From: F23-D06 sp963620035
GTDB lineage: Bacteria > Bacteroidota > Bacteroidia > Bacteroidales > WCHB1-69
DNA: 64,000 nt
Direction of reading: 5' to 3'
NCBI GenBank assembly: GCA_963620035.1
Contig: CAVEXN010000008.1
Location: 1-64,000 of the forward strand
Under the pieces are notes generated by a model. That model saw nothing but the letters and a program-made list of their open reading frames with translations. It ran no database searches and was not told where the DNA came from. Of this stretch, positions 32,429-42,823 are shown piece after piece; the first letter of the stretch is position 1, and every line of letters starts with the position of its first letter. A program made the position numbers and the translations under genes.

Positions 32429-33610
32429 TTATTTTTTCAGCAACTGCCGTGCTTCCACCATGGTTATTTTTTTATCGCCCTGAAATGCAACCATAAAAGC
32501 ATCCTTGTACTTCTTCTTGACTTGGTTCAGTATTTCGGAGGCCGCCGCTATGGTTTCCTCGTTGCCCGCCGTGTATTTCCAAAGGCCGTTTTCGCTGTAG
32601 TTCCGCACATCGGGCATATCCTGGAGACGGGAATCACTGCTTTTGAGTTTTACGGGGGAAGCCAGGAACTGCACCCTGAAACGGATCTCGTCTCCATTTG
32701 TCGTTTGCGTCTCTGCAAGCGTTTCTTTGTCTTTTGAAGCGGCCGTCTCGGTGTCTTCCGCATGCTCCTTGCCGGCCGCAACTGGCTTCTCATCCGTGTT
32801 GTGAACAATTGCTTTAGTCTTCAGATGTTTATAGTTGTAACCGCCGACAGCATTTACATAATCCACAAAGGCGTTATAGATGGCGATGGCCTCGTTTTGC
32901 ACATTTTCGGGCTTTGCAAGGTAGCTTTCGTCGGAGGGATTGGACAGGAAACCGAGTTCTATCAGGATGCTGGGCATAGCCACCTTGTACAGCACCCAAT
33001 AGCCGGCCTGTTTGACCCCGCGGTCAGTCATGTCAGACACGGCGACAAGTTGACGCTGCACCCTGTCAGCCAACATGATGGATTTGTTGAGGTATGCTGA
33101 CGAATAGAGTGAGAATATCACATTCGACTCCGGGGATGATGGGTCGAAGCCGTCGTAGTTGTTCTTATAGTTCTTTTCCATCAGCATAGCCGCGTTCTCT
33201 TTTCGGGCAACGGCCTGGTTGGCCTCGCTTTTGGCAAGACCCATCACGAAAGTCTCAACCCCATTGCCGGCGTGGTTCTCTGACGCGTTGCAATGTATAG
33301 AGATGAACAGGTCGGCATGGGCGTTGTTGGCAATCTGCGCCCGTCGGTACAGTTCCACAAACACATCCGTCTTTCGCGTATAGATGACCTGCACTTCTGG
33401 GCAATTCTCGCTGATAAGTTTCCCCAACGACAAAGCCGCTTTCAGGACGACTTGTTTTTCCTGCAAGGTGCTTCCCAGACATCCGGGGTCGTGGCCTCCG
33501 TGTCCCGCATCTATCACAACCTTAAACGTTTTCTGCGTCTGCTGTCCGAAAACGGGCGTGAACATGAAAAAAGAGAGTAAAAACAATAAGAACCGCTTTT
33601 TTAAGTTCAT
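32429..33610 (-). CDS. N-acetylmuramoyl-L-alanine amidase
   Basis: 393-residue zinc amidase of the AmiC/amidase_3 type, exported by a signal peptide (RFLLFLLSFFMFTPVFGQ). The catalytic domain (about 28-245) begins KVVIDAGHGGHDPG with the first zinc His; FISIHCNA and a later Glu (SILIELGFLSNP) complete the site. The C-terminal ~85 residues (from IRFRVQFLASP) resemble a SPOR-like peptidoglycan-binding domain. It cuts the stem peptide from the glycan during cell division. It is divergent from lptD. Confidence 0.9.
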   Translation of the reverse strand: MNLKKRFLLFLLSFFMFTPVFGQQTQKTFKVVIDAGHGGHDPGCLGSTLQEKQVVLKAALSLGKLISENCPEVQVIYTRKTDVFVELYRRAQIANNAHADLFISIHCNASENHAGNGVETFVMGLAKSEANQAVARKENAAMLMEKNYKNNYDGFDPSSPESNVIFSLYSSAYLNKSIMLADRVQRQLVAVSDMTDRGVKQAGYWVLYKVAMPSILIELGFLSNPSDESYLAKPENVQNEAIAIYNAFVDYVNAVGGYNYKHLKTKAIVHNTDEKPVAAGKEHAEDTETAASKDKETLAETQTTNGDEIRFRVQFLASPVKLKSSDSRLQDMPDVRNYSENGLWKYTAGNEETIAAASEILNQVKKKYKDAFMVAFQGDKKITMVEARQLLKK

Positions 33611-33668
33611 TTCATTGGAACAATTTGATTACTTTTGCCGTTTTTTGTAGCGCACAAATGTAATATAT

Positions 33669-33676
33669 TATTTTTG
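33669..33676 (+). promoter_or_regulatory. -7 promoter element for lptD
   Basis: TATTTTTG, an exact TAnnTTTG match, ending only 13 bases before the TTG start codon, so the mRNA leader would be very short. Confidence 0.55.
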
Positions 33677-33689
33677 TATCGGGTCAGTC

Positions 33690-36302
33690 TTGAAGAAAAA
33701 AATATACACAGGCCGTTTGTTATTTCTGCGAAGCTGCGTCTTTATAGCCGTCTGCCTCTTCTTTTTCTGTGCCGAGGCGCAGGAAACGGGCAGGAAACGG
33801 ACGTTGCTGACGCCGCAGCCTGTGCCCGCCGACACACTCACGGGCGACTCTGCCGCCGTTCGGCAAGACACCGTGCCCTTGCACGGAAAGAAAATCTCGC
33901 GCGATGCCATCAACTCAACCGTCACCTACCGTGCCCGCGACTCGGTTGTCAATGACCTTGAACGACGCTTCACCTACCTGTTTGGAGATGCCGTCGTGAA
34001 ATACGAGGACATGGAACTTTATGCCGACTTCATAGCCATAGATTTCCGCAACAGCGAACTTTACGCCTCCGGCATCGCCGCTCCCGGCGGAAACATCAGC
34101 GGGAACCCCGTTTTTGTGCAGGGGGCGGACCAGTATCGTGCACGAGAGATCAAGTATAATTTCAACACGCACAAAGGAAAAATCACCCATGTCATTACAA
34201 CACAAGACGATGGCTTCGTGCATGGCGAACACATCAAGAAGATGGGCGACAATGTGGCGTACATCAAAAACGGAAAATACACCACCTGCGAACTCGACAA
34301 CCCTCATTACGAGATAGACTTCACGAAAGCAAAATTCATCCAACATGACAAAATCGTGATGGGACCTGCATACCTCAGTTTCCAAGGCATCCCTACACCG
34401 CTGGCTATTCCTTTTGCGTTCTTCCCGCTGGAAACCGAACGCAAGTCCGGCCTTGTAATGCCCACTTTCGGCGAGTCTTCAAACCTCGGCTTCTATTTCC
34501 AGGACCTCGGCTTCTACTTTGCCATCAACGACAACCTCGACTTGCTGCTCTCCACCGACCTTTATACGCGCGGCTCATGGGCAGTCAAGGCAAAATCGAA
34601 CTATGTGTTCCGCTACAAATGCAACGGTGCGTTAAACCTGCAGTTCTCCCAAACCAGAGTGGGCGACCGGCTCGACTCTTCGTACCGTTGCTCCAACGAC
34701 TACAAGATTTACTGGGACCACAAACAAGACGTGAAATCGCACCCCACCACCCGGTTCAATGCCCATATCGACATTGTGAGCAGCAACTATTCAAAATACA
34801 ACTACACCTCCACCAGCGATTACCTGTCGAACCAATATACCTCCTCCGTCAACGTTTCCACTTCTGTCAAGGATTTCTTTTACGTGGACGCCACCGCCTC
34901 CTACTCGCAGAACACAGGCATCCAAGAAGTCAACTTCAAATTGCCGGACCTCAACATGTCTGTCGTGCAGTTCTATCCTTTCCGGAAAAAAGACAAGACC
35001 GGGGGGCTCAAATGGTACGACAACATCGCTATGAAATGGACATCGCAGACCACGGGGCAAATAAACACATACGACACCCTCCTGTTCAAGTCCAAGACAT
35101 GGGAAGAGATGGACTTCGGCATGATGCACACCATACCTTTGACGATTCCGGTAAAAATCGCCAAACTGGTCAACTGGAACACCACCGCCACCCTGGTGGA
35201 GAAGTGGTACCTGCAACATTACACCAAAGACATGACCATCGACACGACAGGCGGCTCCGAGACGGCCAGCGTCAACTCGTATTTCAAACGGGGCTTCGGC
35301 GCACTGCACGACTTGAGCCTTTCTTCCTCGCTGACCACGAAAATCTACGTCATGTACGCTTTCAAGAAAGGGGCGCTGAATGCCATACGACACGTCATCA
35401 CGCCTACACTGAGCTTCACCTACCAGCCCAACTTGTCAGGACGGATAAAAGACACCTACGTCAATCCCTTTACAGGGCAAGAGGTGGAATACACCTACTA
35501 TGACAATTCGATCTTCGGCACCGTGACCAACAACACGCAAGCCGTGGCACGGTTCACCTGCGGCAACAACATAGAAATCAAGGTCCGGTCGCGCCGGGAC
35601 ACGATAACAGGCTATAAAAAGATCGCACTCTTCGATAATCTCAACCTGTCGATGGACTACAACTTCGCCGCCGACTCCATGAATTGGTCGCGGCTGGCAT
35701 TGAACGGACGAAGCACCCTCTTCAAGCAGCTGTACATCACCTTCAATCTATCCTTTGACCCTTACAGCATCAACGGAAACGGCACGCGCACCAGCCTCAC
35801 CGAATGGAAAGCCAACAGACGGCTGTTCCGACTCTCTTCCACCGACGTAAGCCTGGCCTTGAACTGGACCATCGACCAGAACACATTCAAGAAGAAAAGC
35901 GACTCCGAAAGCAAGACTGACGACAAGAAAAACCGGCAGGGCTGGTCTCTCACTTTCAATTATACTTTTTCATACGGCATCAACGACAACCTATCCTATT
36001 ACAGGCTGCTCGACACTGTGAAATACACCCACAATATGGTCCACACCCTAAACGTGTCCGGCACGATCTACGTAACGCCGAAATGGAAGGTGGGGTTCAA
36101 CACCGGCTATGACTTTGTGCAGAAATCCATGTCTTACACCTCCATAGACATCTACCGCGACATGCACTGCTGGGAGATGAGTTTCGGCTGGGTGCCGTTC
36201 GGTTACCGTAAGGGATGGAACTTCACCATCAACGTCAAGGCGGCGGTACTCAAGGATGTGCTCAAATTGCCGTTCCACCACGACTTCAGGGACAACCTTT
36301 AG
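33690..36302 (+). CDS. lptD: LPS-assembly protein LptD-like
   Basis: 870-residue outer-membrane protein that inserts lipopolysaccharide into the outer leaflet. It starts with TTG: the signal peptide (KKKIYTGRLLFLRSCVFIAVCLFFFCAEAQ) begins exactly there and no ATG lies near, so the rare start seems real. An OstA/LptA-like domain follows (about 75-230, LERRFTYLFGDAVVKYEDM), then a long beta-barrel (about 240-870). No CxC-type disulfide motif is evident. It is divergent from the amidase gene. Confidence 0.85.
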   Translation: MKKKIYTGRLLFLRSCVFIAVCLFFFCAEAQETGRKRTLLTPQPVPADTLTGDSAAVRQDTVPLHGKKISRDAINSTVTYRARDSVVNDLERRFTYLFGDAVVKYEDMELYADFIAIDFRNSELYASGIAAPGGNISGNPVFVQGADQYRAREIKYNFNTHKGKITHVITTQDDGFVHGEHIKKMGDNVAYIKNGKYTTCELDNPHYEIDFTKAKFIQHDKIVMGPAYLSFQGIPTPLAIPFAFFPLETERKSGLVMPTFGESSNLGFYFQDLGFYFAINDNLDLLLSTDLYTRGSWAVKAKSNYVFRYKCNGALNLQFSQTRVGDRLDSSYRCSNDYKIYWDHKQDVKSHPTTRFNAHIDIVSSNYSKYNYTSTSDYLSNQYTSSVNVSTSVKDFFYVDATASYSQNTGIQEVNFKLPDLNMSVVQFYPFRKKDKTGGLKWYDNIAMKWTSQTTGQINTYDTLLFKSKTWEEMDFGMMHTIPLTIPVKIAKLVNWNTTATLVEKWYLQHYTKDMTIDTTGGSETASVNSYFKRGFGALHDLSLSSSLTTKIYVMYAFKKGALNAIRHVITPTLSFTYQPNLSGRIKDTYVNPFTGQEVEYTYYDNSIFGTVTNNTQAVARFTCGNNIEIKVRSRRDTITGYKKIALFDNLNLSMDYNFAADSMNWSRLALNGRSTLFKQLYITFNLSFDPYSINGNGTRTSLTEWKANRRLFRLSSTDVSLALNWTIDQNTFKKKSDSESKTDDKKNRQGWSLTFNYTFSYGINDNLSYYRLLDTVKYTHNMVHTLNVSGTIYVTPKWKVGFNTGYDFVQKSMSYTSIDIYRDMHCWEMSFGWVPFGYRKGWNFTINVKAAVLKDVLKLPFHHDFRDNL

Positions 36303-36449
36303 GAAAATGGCGCGGTAATGTCGTGCGTGAAACACGGAATAGTGCCTGAAATCTGCCGGAAAGCGTCATAAATCCATGCGATTTGCCTGCACTTGCGCAA
36401 AATACGTTCGGAAATACGGACCATCCAATTGTCGGATAAAAAAAAATTG

Positions 36450-36457
36450 TACATTTG
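36450..36457 (+). promoter_or_regulatory. Promoter of secDF (-33 and -7 elements)
   Basis: TACATTTG is an exact -7 match. A TTG at 36429-36431 lies 18 bases upstream, close to the spacing expected of a Bacteroidetes -33 element. The leader to the ATG at 36519 is about 55 bases. Confidence 0.65.
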
Positions 36458-36518
36458 CAACTTTCAATTTATCAGGCGAAAGAATATATAATAATCTGTA
36501 AATTAAACAAATAGGAAA

Positions 36519-39500
36519 ATGAAAAACAAAGGACTTATTTTATTCTTCACAGTTCTTTTGGCTTTGGTATGCTTGTACTGCCTTTCCTTCTCGTTTGTGA
36601 CATGGCGGGTTGAAAAGGCAGCGGACAGATACGCGAACGATTCGGCCGCTATTGAAGAGGTGAAGAAAGAAGCTCACGGGGACGTGATGTTGGAGAAACA
36701 TTTGGTTGACTCCTTGATTGAAGCAAGGACACGCCAATATCTGACAAACATGAACGACTCCACCGTGTTTCTGGGCAACACCTACAAGAAATGCAAGTAC
36801 AAAGAGCTCAACCTCGGTCTGGACTTGAAAGGCGGTATGAACGTGACACTTGAAATTTCAATGCCCGACGTGGTACAAAGTTTGGCGACCAACAGGGAAG
36901 ACCCCTTGTTCAGCACCGCTTTCAACAAGTCCGTCAAGGAGTATGAAGCCACTACGAACGGTGATTTCGTTGATATTTTCGTCAAGAATTTCAACAGCAC
37001 AAAAGCGGAGATGAAGATGAACAATGCCAATCTTCGCACCTATTTCGGAGAACGTTCCGGCATCAAGAATGCCTCGGACGCCCAGATCGTCAGCTTCATC
37101 AAGAAAGAATCCGGCGAGATTGTGGACAGAACATTCAAGATTTTGCGTACCCGTATCGACCGTTTCGGCGTTGCCCAGCCCAACCTCCAGTTGCTGCAGG
37201 GCGGCCGTATCCTGGTTGAACTTCCGGGCATCAAAGAGCCCGAAAGGGTCACCGACCTGCTGAAAAGCACGGCAAAACTGGAATTCTGGGAGGTTTATAA
37301 CGAAGCCGTTGGCGGCATGAGCATCCAGCAGCGTTTTGCCGCCGCTGACGTGAAACTGGCTCAAATGCTGAAGAGCAAGAAAGAGCAACATGCCGTTGAT
37401 ACCGCAGCAATCGCCCTGCATACCAAAGACTCCCTTTCCGTTGACTCCGTCACAGCACCTGTTGACAGCCTGACCGCCGCGCTCCCGGAAGAGGAAGTTG
37501 CAGAAGAAACCGGCGTTGGCGCAATCCTCGGCAAAGCCGTTGCCGTTCCCGGCAGTTTCGTCATCGGCTATTTCAAAGAGTCGGACATGCCCAAAATCAA
37601 CGCAATGCTTCCACAACTGCAAAAGATATTGGGAGACAAGAACGTTGTATTCTACTGGGGTGCCCCTGAACGCGAATACGGCAACGCTTACCCGCTCTAT
37701 CCGCTGAAGAAGAAGAACGACCGCATAGGTCCGCTGTTGAGTTCCGAAACAATCGGTGGCGCACGCGTGGTGCGTTCTGCACGTCAGGATGTGGATCAGA
37801 ACAACAGAGTGGTAGTCAACATGTCGATGGAAGACCAAGCCGCTGACGAATGGCGCAGAATCACAAAAGAAGCCGCCGACAACAGCGCAAACAAACTGAC
37901 CTGCATCGCCATCGTGCTCGACGAGTTCGTTTATTCCGCCCCGACCGTACGTTCTGAAATCCCGAACGGCAACTCCGAAATCTCCGGTAATTTCACCATC
38001 GAAGAGGCCAAAGACCTTGCCACCGTCCTCAACTCCGGGAATCTGGAAGCCCGCGTGAACATCGTTCAGTCAGAAGTGGTTGGTCCTACGCTGGGTAAAG
38101 AATCCATCCGTTCGGGTCTCCTATCGTTCCTGGGGGCTTTCGTTATGGTCATCCTGTATATGTTCTTGTATTACAGCCGCGCCGGTCTGGTGGCCGACAT
38201 AGCCCTCTTCTCCAACGTGTTCTTCATCGTTGGGGTGCTTGCCTCAATGGGCGCCGTGCTCACACTGCCTGGCATTGCGGGCATTGTACTTACCCTCGGT
38301 ATGGCCGTGGATGCGAACGTCATTATCTATGAGCGCGTCCGCGAGGAGGTCCGCGCCGGCAAAGGCATCCGCGTGTCCGTTGACGAAGGCTTTAAACACT
38401 CCTACTCCGCTATCATCGACGGTAATATAACCACCTTGATCACCGCCATCGTGCTTTACATATTCGGATCCGGTCCTATTCAAGGTTTTGCCACCACGTT
38501 GATCATCGGTATCCTCTCTTCTATGTTTACCGCCATCTTGCTCTCCCGTATGATTATCGAGGCACGACTCAAGAAAGGCAAAAACCTGGAAGTCGGCAAC
38601 AAACTCACCATCAATGCTTTCATGCACGCCAACCTCAACTTCCTAGGAAAGAGAAAGTATTTCTATATCCTTTCCGGCTCTCTCTTCGTGATTTCCATCA
38701 TCTCGTTCTGCACGCTCAAACTGCAACCGGGCATCGACTTCACGGGCGGCCGTTGCTATGTGGTGCGTTTTGACAAGGATGTCACCACCAAAGACGTGCG
38801 CGAAGCTGTTGCAAAAGAGTTCGGCGGCAACCCCGAAGTGAAGACCTTCGGCGGCAACGACCAAATCAGAATCATCACAAACTATAAGGTTGACAGTAAC
38901 GACCCCGCTGACGACAGACTTTGCGAAACCAAACTGTACAACGCATTGAAAGTGTTCTACGACAAAACCGACCTCTCTGAATACGACTTCACCCATCTGA
39001 CAAACGACGTTCGTGGCATACAGTCTTCACAGAAGATCCAACCCACCGTGGCTAAAGAATTGCTGATGAACGCTGTGTGGGCAGTGTTGGCTTCCCTTGT
39101 GCTGATATTCATCTACATCGCCATAAGATTCCGGAACTGGCAGTTCGGCGCTGCCGGCGTCTTCTCCCTGTTCCACGACACATTCCTGACCGTCGGTATC
39201 TTCTCACTCCTCTATAAGGTGATGCCGTTCTCTATGGAGATTGACCAGAACTTCATCGCCGCAATCCTTACGGTAATCGGTTACTCCATCAACAACAACG
39301 TTGTCATCTTCGACCGCGTGCGTGAGAATCTGGCGCTCTATCCGAAACGCGACAACTACGAGAACTTCAACAACGCTATCAACCAGACCCTGGGGCGTAA
39401 CGTGAACACCGCAGGTACAACCTTGATTACACTGCTCGTGATCTTCCTGTTCGGCGGCGAAGTCATCCGCGGATTTGTATTCGCAATGTTCGTCGGTATC

Positions 39501-39605
39501 CTGCTGGGCACTTACTCGGGCATTCTCGTTTCAAGCCCGCTGGCTTACGACCTGTTCCGCGCTCGCGGCGGCAAGGTGAAAAGAGTTAAAGCCGAACTGA
39601 AATAG
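36519..39605 (+). CDS. secDF: Protein translocase fusion SecDF
   Basis: 1028 residues, with SecD and SecF joined in one chain, as in Bacteroidetes. It helps pull proteins across the inner membrane using the proton gradient. After one N-terminal helix comes the SecD signature LGLDLKGGMNVTLEI (~95) and a large periplasmic domain. The SecD membrane block follows (VNIVQSEVVGPTLGKESI, FNxVxIYERVREEVRAGK-like GMAVDANVIIYERV). From ~700 the SecF part has GIDFTGGRCYVVRF and SINNNVVIFDRVREN. All signature motifs are present. A strong terminator follows at 39628. Confidence 0.95.
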   Translation: MKNKGLILFFTVLLALVCLYCLSFSFVTWRVEKAADRYANDSAAIEEVKKEAHGDVMLEKHLVDSLIEARTRQYLTNMNDSTVFLGNTYKKCKYKELNLGLDLKGGMNVTLEISMPDVVQSLATNREDPLFSTAFNKSVKEYEATTNGDFVDIFVKNFNSTKAEMKMNNANLRTYFGERSGIKNASDAQIVSFIKKESGEIVDRTFKILRTRIDRFGVAQPNLQLLQGGRILVELPGIKEPERVTDLLKSTAKLEFWEVYNEAVGGMSIQQRFAAADVKLAQMLKSKKEQHAVDTAAIALHTKDSLSVDSVTAPVDSLTAALPEEEVAEETGVGAILGKAVAVPGSFVIGYFKESDMPKINAMLPQLQKILGDKNVVFYWGAPEREYGNAYPLYPLKKKNDRIGPLLSSETIGGARVVRSARQDVDQNNRVVVNMSMEDQAADEWRRITKEAADNSANKLTCIAIVLDEFVYSAPTVRSEIPNGNSEISGNFTIEEAKDLATVLNSGNLEARVNIVQSEVVGPTLGKESIRSGLLSFLGAFVMVILYMFLYYSRAGLVADIALFSNVFFIVGVLASMGAVLTLPGIAGIVLTLGMAVDANVIIYERVREEVRAGKGIRVSVDEGFKHSYSAIIDGNITTLITAIVLYIFGSGPIQGFATTLIIGILSSMFTAILLSRMIIEARLKKGKNLEVGNKLTINAFMHANLNFLGKRKYFYILSGSLFVISIISFCTLKLQPGIDFTGGRCYVVRFDKDVTTKDVREAVAKEFGGNPEVKTFGGNDQIRIITNYKVDSNDPADDRLCETKLYNALKVFYDKTDLSEYDFTHLTNDVRGIQSSQKIQPTVAKELLMNAVWAVLASLVLIFIYIAIRFRNWQFGAAGVFSLFHDTFLTVGIFSLLYKVMPFSMEIDQNFIAAILTVIGYSINNNVVIFDRVRENLALYPKRDNYENFNNAINQTLGRNVNTAGTTLITLLVIFLFGGEVIRGFVFAMFVGILLGTYSGILVSSPLAYDLFRARGGKVKRVKAELK

Positions 39606-39627
39606 GCTTTCCCACTATATCAACAAA

Positions 39628-39660
39628 AAAATCGGGATAGGACTGACTTATCCCGATTTT
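39628..39660 (+). terminator. Intrinsic terminator after secDF
   Basis: 12-bp perfect stem AAAATCGGGATA / TATCCCGATTTT with a 9-base loop, followed by a run of T. The A-rich left arm means it could work in both directions. Confidence 0.9.
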
Positions 39661-39708
39661 TTTTATTTTAGCGCTCTTTTTGGTTATAAGGTAAAATATA
39701 AATTGGAT

Positions 39709-42237
39709 ATGAGATTCTATAAAAACGCAGCACTTCTGTTAACTGTTTTTATCTTAGCGTTTTCCCTGGCCAATGCCCAGGTTCTGCGCGATGCCGACAA
39801 CCTTTTCCGCGACTGCCAGTACGAAAAAGCGCTCGAAGCATATAAAAAAGGCATAAAGAAGCTTTCGTCCAACCGCGTGGAAATTCAACGGGCCACGTTC
39901 CGGATTGCGGAATGCTACCGCATCATGGGCGACCTTAAAAAGGCAGAACAACAATATCTGCGTCTGGAAAAGAAAAATTACCAGAAAGACAATCCGATGA
40001 TTCTTTATCATTTAGGTTCAATCTATAACCTTCGCGGCGACTATGACCAGGCATTGGCCTATTATGACAAATACAAGAAAAGAGCCTCTGACGATGCCCG
40101 TGCAGACACCGCAATAGCAGGATGCCGCAACGCCAAGATGTGGAAAGAGAACAGCACCCGCTATGAAGTCGAAAACCTCAAGAAGTTCAACACCCGCGAC
40201 GATGAATGGGCGCCGCGTTGGGGCAACAACGAGAAACGCAACTCCATTATCTTCTCCTCCAACCGTGAGGGCTCTGCCGGCAAGGGCACCGACCAGTGGA
40301 CCGGCGGCGCGTTTTCAGACCTCTATATCTCCAACAAGCCCAAAAGCAAAAATACCGATTGGCCCGGCGAGTGGTCGCCTGTCAAAATGCTCGACGAAGG
40401 CGGCATCGTGAACAGTGCCGTTAACGAAGGCGAGGCAAGCGCCAACCGCAAAGGTTCTGTCCTCTATTTCACAAAATGCCCGCAAGACAAGAAAAAGGTG
40501 CAGGGATGCTATATCCACAAATCCCTGAAGAAAGGCAACTCTTGGGGTGAACCCGAAATCGTGGTTTTAGGTGATTCTGCCTATAACTATGTTCACCCGT
40601 TCATCAGCGGCGATGAACTGACCATCTATTTTTCGTCAAATATGCCGGGCGGATACGGCGGATACGACATCTATAAGGCTACGCGCGCCAAAAAGTCGGC
40701 CAAGTTCTCCAACATCACGAATCTTGGCCCCAACATCAACACGGCGGGACAAGAGGTGTTTCCGGCATTCCGCAATGACGAGGAGTTCTATTTCTCCTCT
40801 GACGGACATCCCGGCATGGGCGGACTTGACATCTTCCTCTCTCGTGTAGATGCCGACGGCAACTTCGGACCTGCAGAGAACCTGATGTCGCCCATCAACT
40901 CCTCCGGCGACGACATCGGCATCATCTTCGATGAGACGGAAGCCATTGACCCGCAATCAAAGTCACCCTATCTGGCAAAGGGATACTTCTCCTCCAACCG
41001 TCCCGGCGGACGCGGCGGCGACGACATCTACTATTTCCTGCTTCGTCCTATCGTCTATACCCTCTCGGGTAAAATCAGAGACAAGAACAACGGCCAGTAT
41101 ATGGACGGCGTTGATGTGGAAATCGTCGGCTCTGACGGCACATCGTACAAAACTACCACCGACGTCAAGGGTTACTACCACTTCGACAAGACCAAGATTC
41201 TCGGTTCAACGACCTACGATATCAAGGTGGCCAAGAAAGGCTATTGGGAGAATGGCAATACGGCCAAACTGACCACCATCGGCATTATGGAAAACACCGA
41301 TTTCAATCAGGATTTTACGCTTGAACCTATTCCAAAGGAGCCTATCCTGCTGCCTGAAATTCTTTACGATTTGGCAAAATGGGATTTGAAACCGCAATAC
41401 AAGGACTCGTTGATGTATCTGTATGATATTATGGTCAAAAATCCGACCATCGTGATTGAACTCCGTTCGCATACCGACTCGCGTGACACGGAAGAGAAAA
41501 ACGACGTGCTTTCGCAAAACCGGGCACAGTCATGCGTCGATTTTCTTGTTGAAGAAAAGGGCATCGCAGCCGACCGTATTGTGGCAAAGGGTTATGGCGA
41601 GCGCATGCCCAGAAGACTGGAGAAGGACATGTACTCGACCTACAACGGCAAAAAGTATTTCTTCCCTAAAGGCACCTACCTGACAGAAGAGTTCTGCGAG
41701 TCGTTCCCGACGAAAAACGAGCGTGAGGCCGCCCATGCCCTCAACCGCCGCACCGAGTTCCTCATTCTGCGAGACGACTATGTTCCCGGCAACGACAAAA
41801 TTGACAGTGTCAAGAAAGGTTCTTCTGCCATTGCTGTTGTGCAGGAGCGCACCCTCCCCATCACGGTAAGCGGCGAGGATGTGACAGGCACATGTTTCGC
41901 CAACAGCAAGTCAATGAACTTCAAACTTGAAAACGGCAGCGAAGAGATACAGATGAACTATGCTGACGCTACCCGCTTCCTGAAAGAGAGCATCATCAAG
42001 GTCAACGACTTTGAAGACAAAGAGGGTGCCATCAAGCAGGAGGACGGCAGCATCATCGAGGGAGCGGTGCTCTATCTGGAAGAACTCCGTGTAGGCGACG
42101 ACTATGAAGAGAACGTTAAAGTAGTTGTCAGGAAAGGACTGCCAGCAGCATTTGTCGTCGGCGATGGCTTCATCCGCAACGCTTGGGGCGATTTCACAGT
42201 TGACAAGGCCAAGAGCATCATAAGATTCAGCAAATAG
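39709..42237 (+). CDS. PorE-like OmpA-family protein (TPR, PD40, CRD, OmpA)
   Basis: 842 residues from the ATG at 39709. Domains in order: signal peptide (LLLTVFILAFSLANAQ); TPR region (about 25-150); PD40/WD40-like propeller repeats (about 165-445) with four YFSSN-type motifs; a carboxypeptidase-regulatory-like sandwich (about 450-530). An OmpA domain comes next (about 545-690, ELRSHTDSRDTEEKNDVLSQNRAQ), then a C-terminal region of unknown type. This order matches PorE of the type IX secretion machine, which anchors it to peptidoglycan; the tail and the spacer inside the OmpA domain make the assignment tentative. It overlaps the convergent gene by 11 bases. Confidence 0.8.
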   Translation: MRFYKNAALLLTVFILAFSLANAQVLRDADNLFRDCQYEKALEAYKKGIKKLSSNRVEIQRATFRIAECYRIMGDLKKAEQQYLRLEKKNYQKDNPMILYHLGSIYNLRGDYDQALAYYDKYKKRASDDARADTAIAGCRNAKMWKENSTRYEVENLKKFNTRDDEWAPRWGNNEKRNSIIFSSNREGSAGKGTDQWTGGAFSDLYISNKPKSKNTDWPGEWSPVKMLDEGGIVNSAVNEGEASANRKGSVLYFTKCPQDKKKVQGCYIHKSLKKGNSWGEPEIVVLGDSAYNYVHPFISGDELTIYFSSNMPGGYGGYDIYKATRAKKSAKFSNITNLGPNINTAGQEVFPAFRNDEEFYFSSDGHPGMGGLDIFLSRVDADGNFGPAENLMSPINSSGDDIGIIFDETEAIDPQSKSPYLAKGYFSSNRPGGRGGDDIYYFLLRPIVYTLSGKIRDKNNGQYMDGVDVEIVGSDGTSYKTTTDVKGYYHFDKTKILGSTTYDIKVAKKGYWENGNTAKLTTIGIMENTDFNQDFTLEPIPKEPILLPEILYDLAKWDLKPQYKDSLMYLYDIMVKNPTIVIELRSHTDSRDTEEKNDVLSQNRAQSCVDFLVEEKGIAADRIVAKGYGERMPRRLEKDMYSTYNGKKYFFPKGTYLTEEFCESFPTKNEREAAHALNRRTEFLILRDDYVPGNDKIDSVKKGSSAIAVVQERTLPITVSGEDVTGTCFANSKSMNFKLENGSEEIQMNYADATRFLKESIIKVNDFEDKEGAIKQEDGSIIEGAVLYLEELRVGDDYEENVKVVVRKGLPAAFVVGDGFIRNAWGDFTVDKAKSIIRFSK

Positions 42238-42823
42238 AGGATTTGATTTCTTCTATTTCCGCTTTAAGGCGGCGTCTTTTACGCACAAGAGGCCTGCTGA
42301 ACAGACAAAGAGCGAACAGATAAAGTAGTCCGGAGCACACACAATATAGCAAAAGTGTATGCTCCGGCATTTTTCTGCATTCAGCCAAAACAAACGGCAA
42401 AACCGCGAGGATGCCTGGGGTTAAAAACCACAACCACAACATATGCTCATAAACAAAGAAAAGTTTGTTTTTCAATTGGCTGAGACGAAACATGTTAACA
42501 GAATAATCCAGTTTTCTTTTCGAGTTGAAGAAAAAGAGTGTAAGCAGTCCTTTCACTAAAACATAAACGGATACAATAATGCCGAACATAAATGTCAGTG
42601 GCATATCTTTAAAAGAATGGAAATTTACAGCAAGCGTTGTCGCTACTGCTAAAGAAACTGCAATACAGGCAATACCTTCCAGAGCAATTCTGTTTTGAAC
42701 AAACCAGCCTTTTCGAGAGAAAACAAATCTGATGTCATCAGGTATATAGTCTGTTTGTTGTGCGTTTACCTTTTGCCAAATTATTTTCAGTTCATTCAAT
42801 TCGTTATTGTTCTGATTTTTCAT
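42227..42823 (-). CDS. Four-helix membrane protein, likely anti-sigma partner
   Basis: 198 residues. A charged N-terminal region of about 45 residues (NELNELKIIWQKVN) is followed by about four membrane helices (about 47-65, 78-98, 125-148, 155-175) and a basic tail. No named domain is recognised. The gene overlaps the 3' end of the ECF sigma gene by 20 bases, the place usually held by the anti-sigma factor, and the cytoplasmic N-terminus would fit sigma binding. That role is inferred from position only. Confidence 0.6.
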   Translation of the reverse strand: MKNQNNNELNELKIIWQKVNAQQTDYIPDDIRFVFSRKGWFVQNRIALEGIACIAVSLAVATTLAVNFHSFKDMPLTFMFGIIVSVYVLVKGLLTLFFFNSKRKLDYSVNMFRLSQLKNKLFFVYEHMLWLWFLTPGILAVLPFVLAECRKMPEHTLLLYCVCSGLLYLFALCLFSRPLVRKRRRLKAEIEEIKSSIC

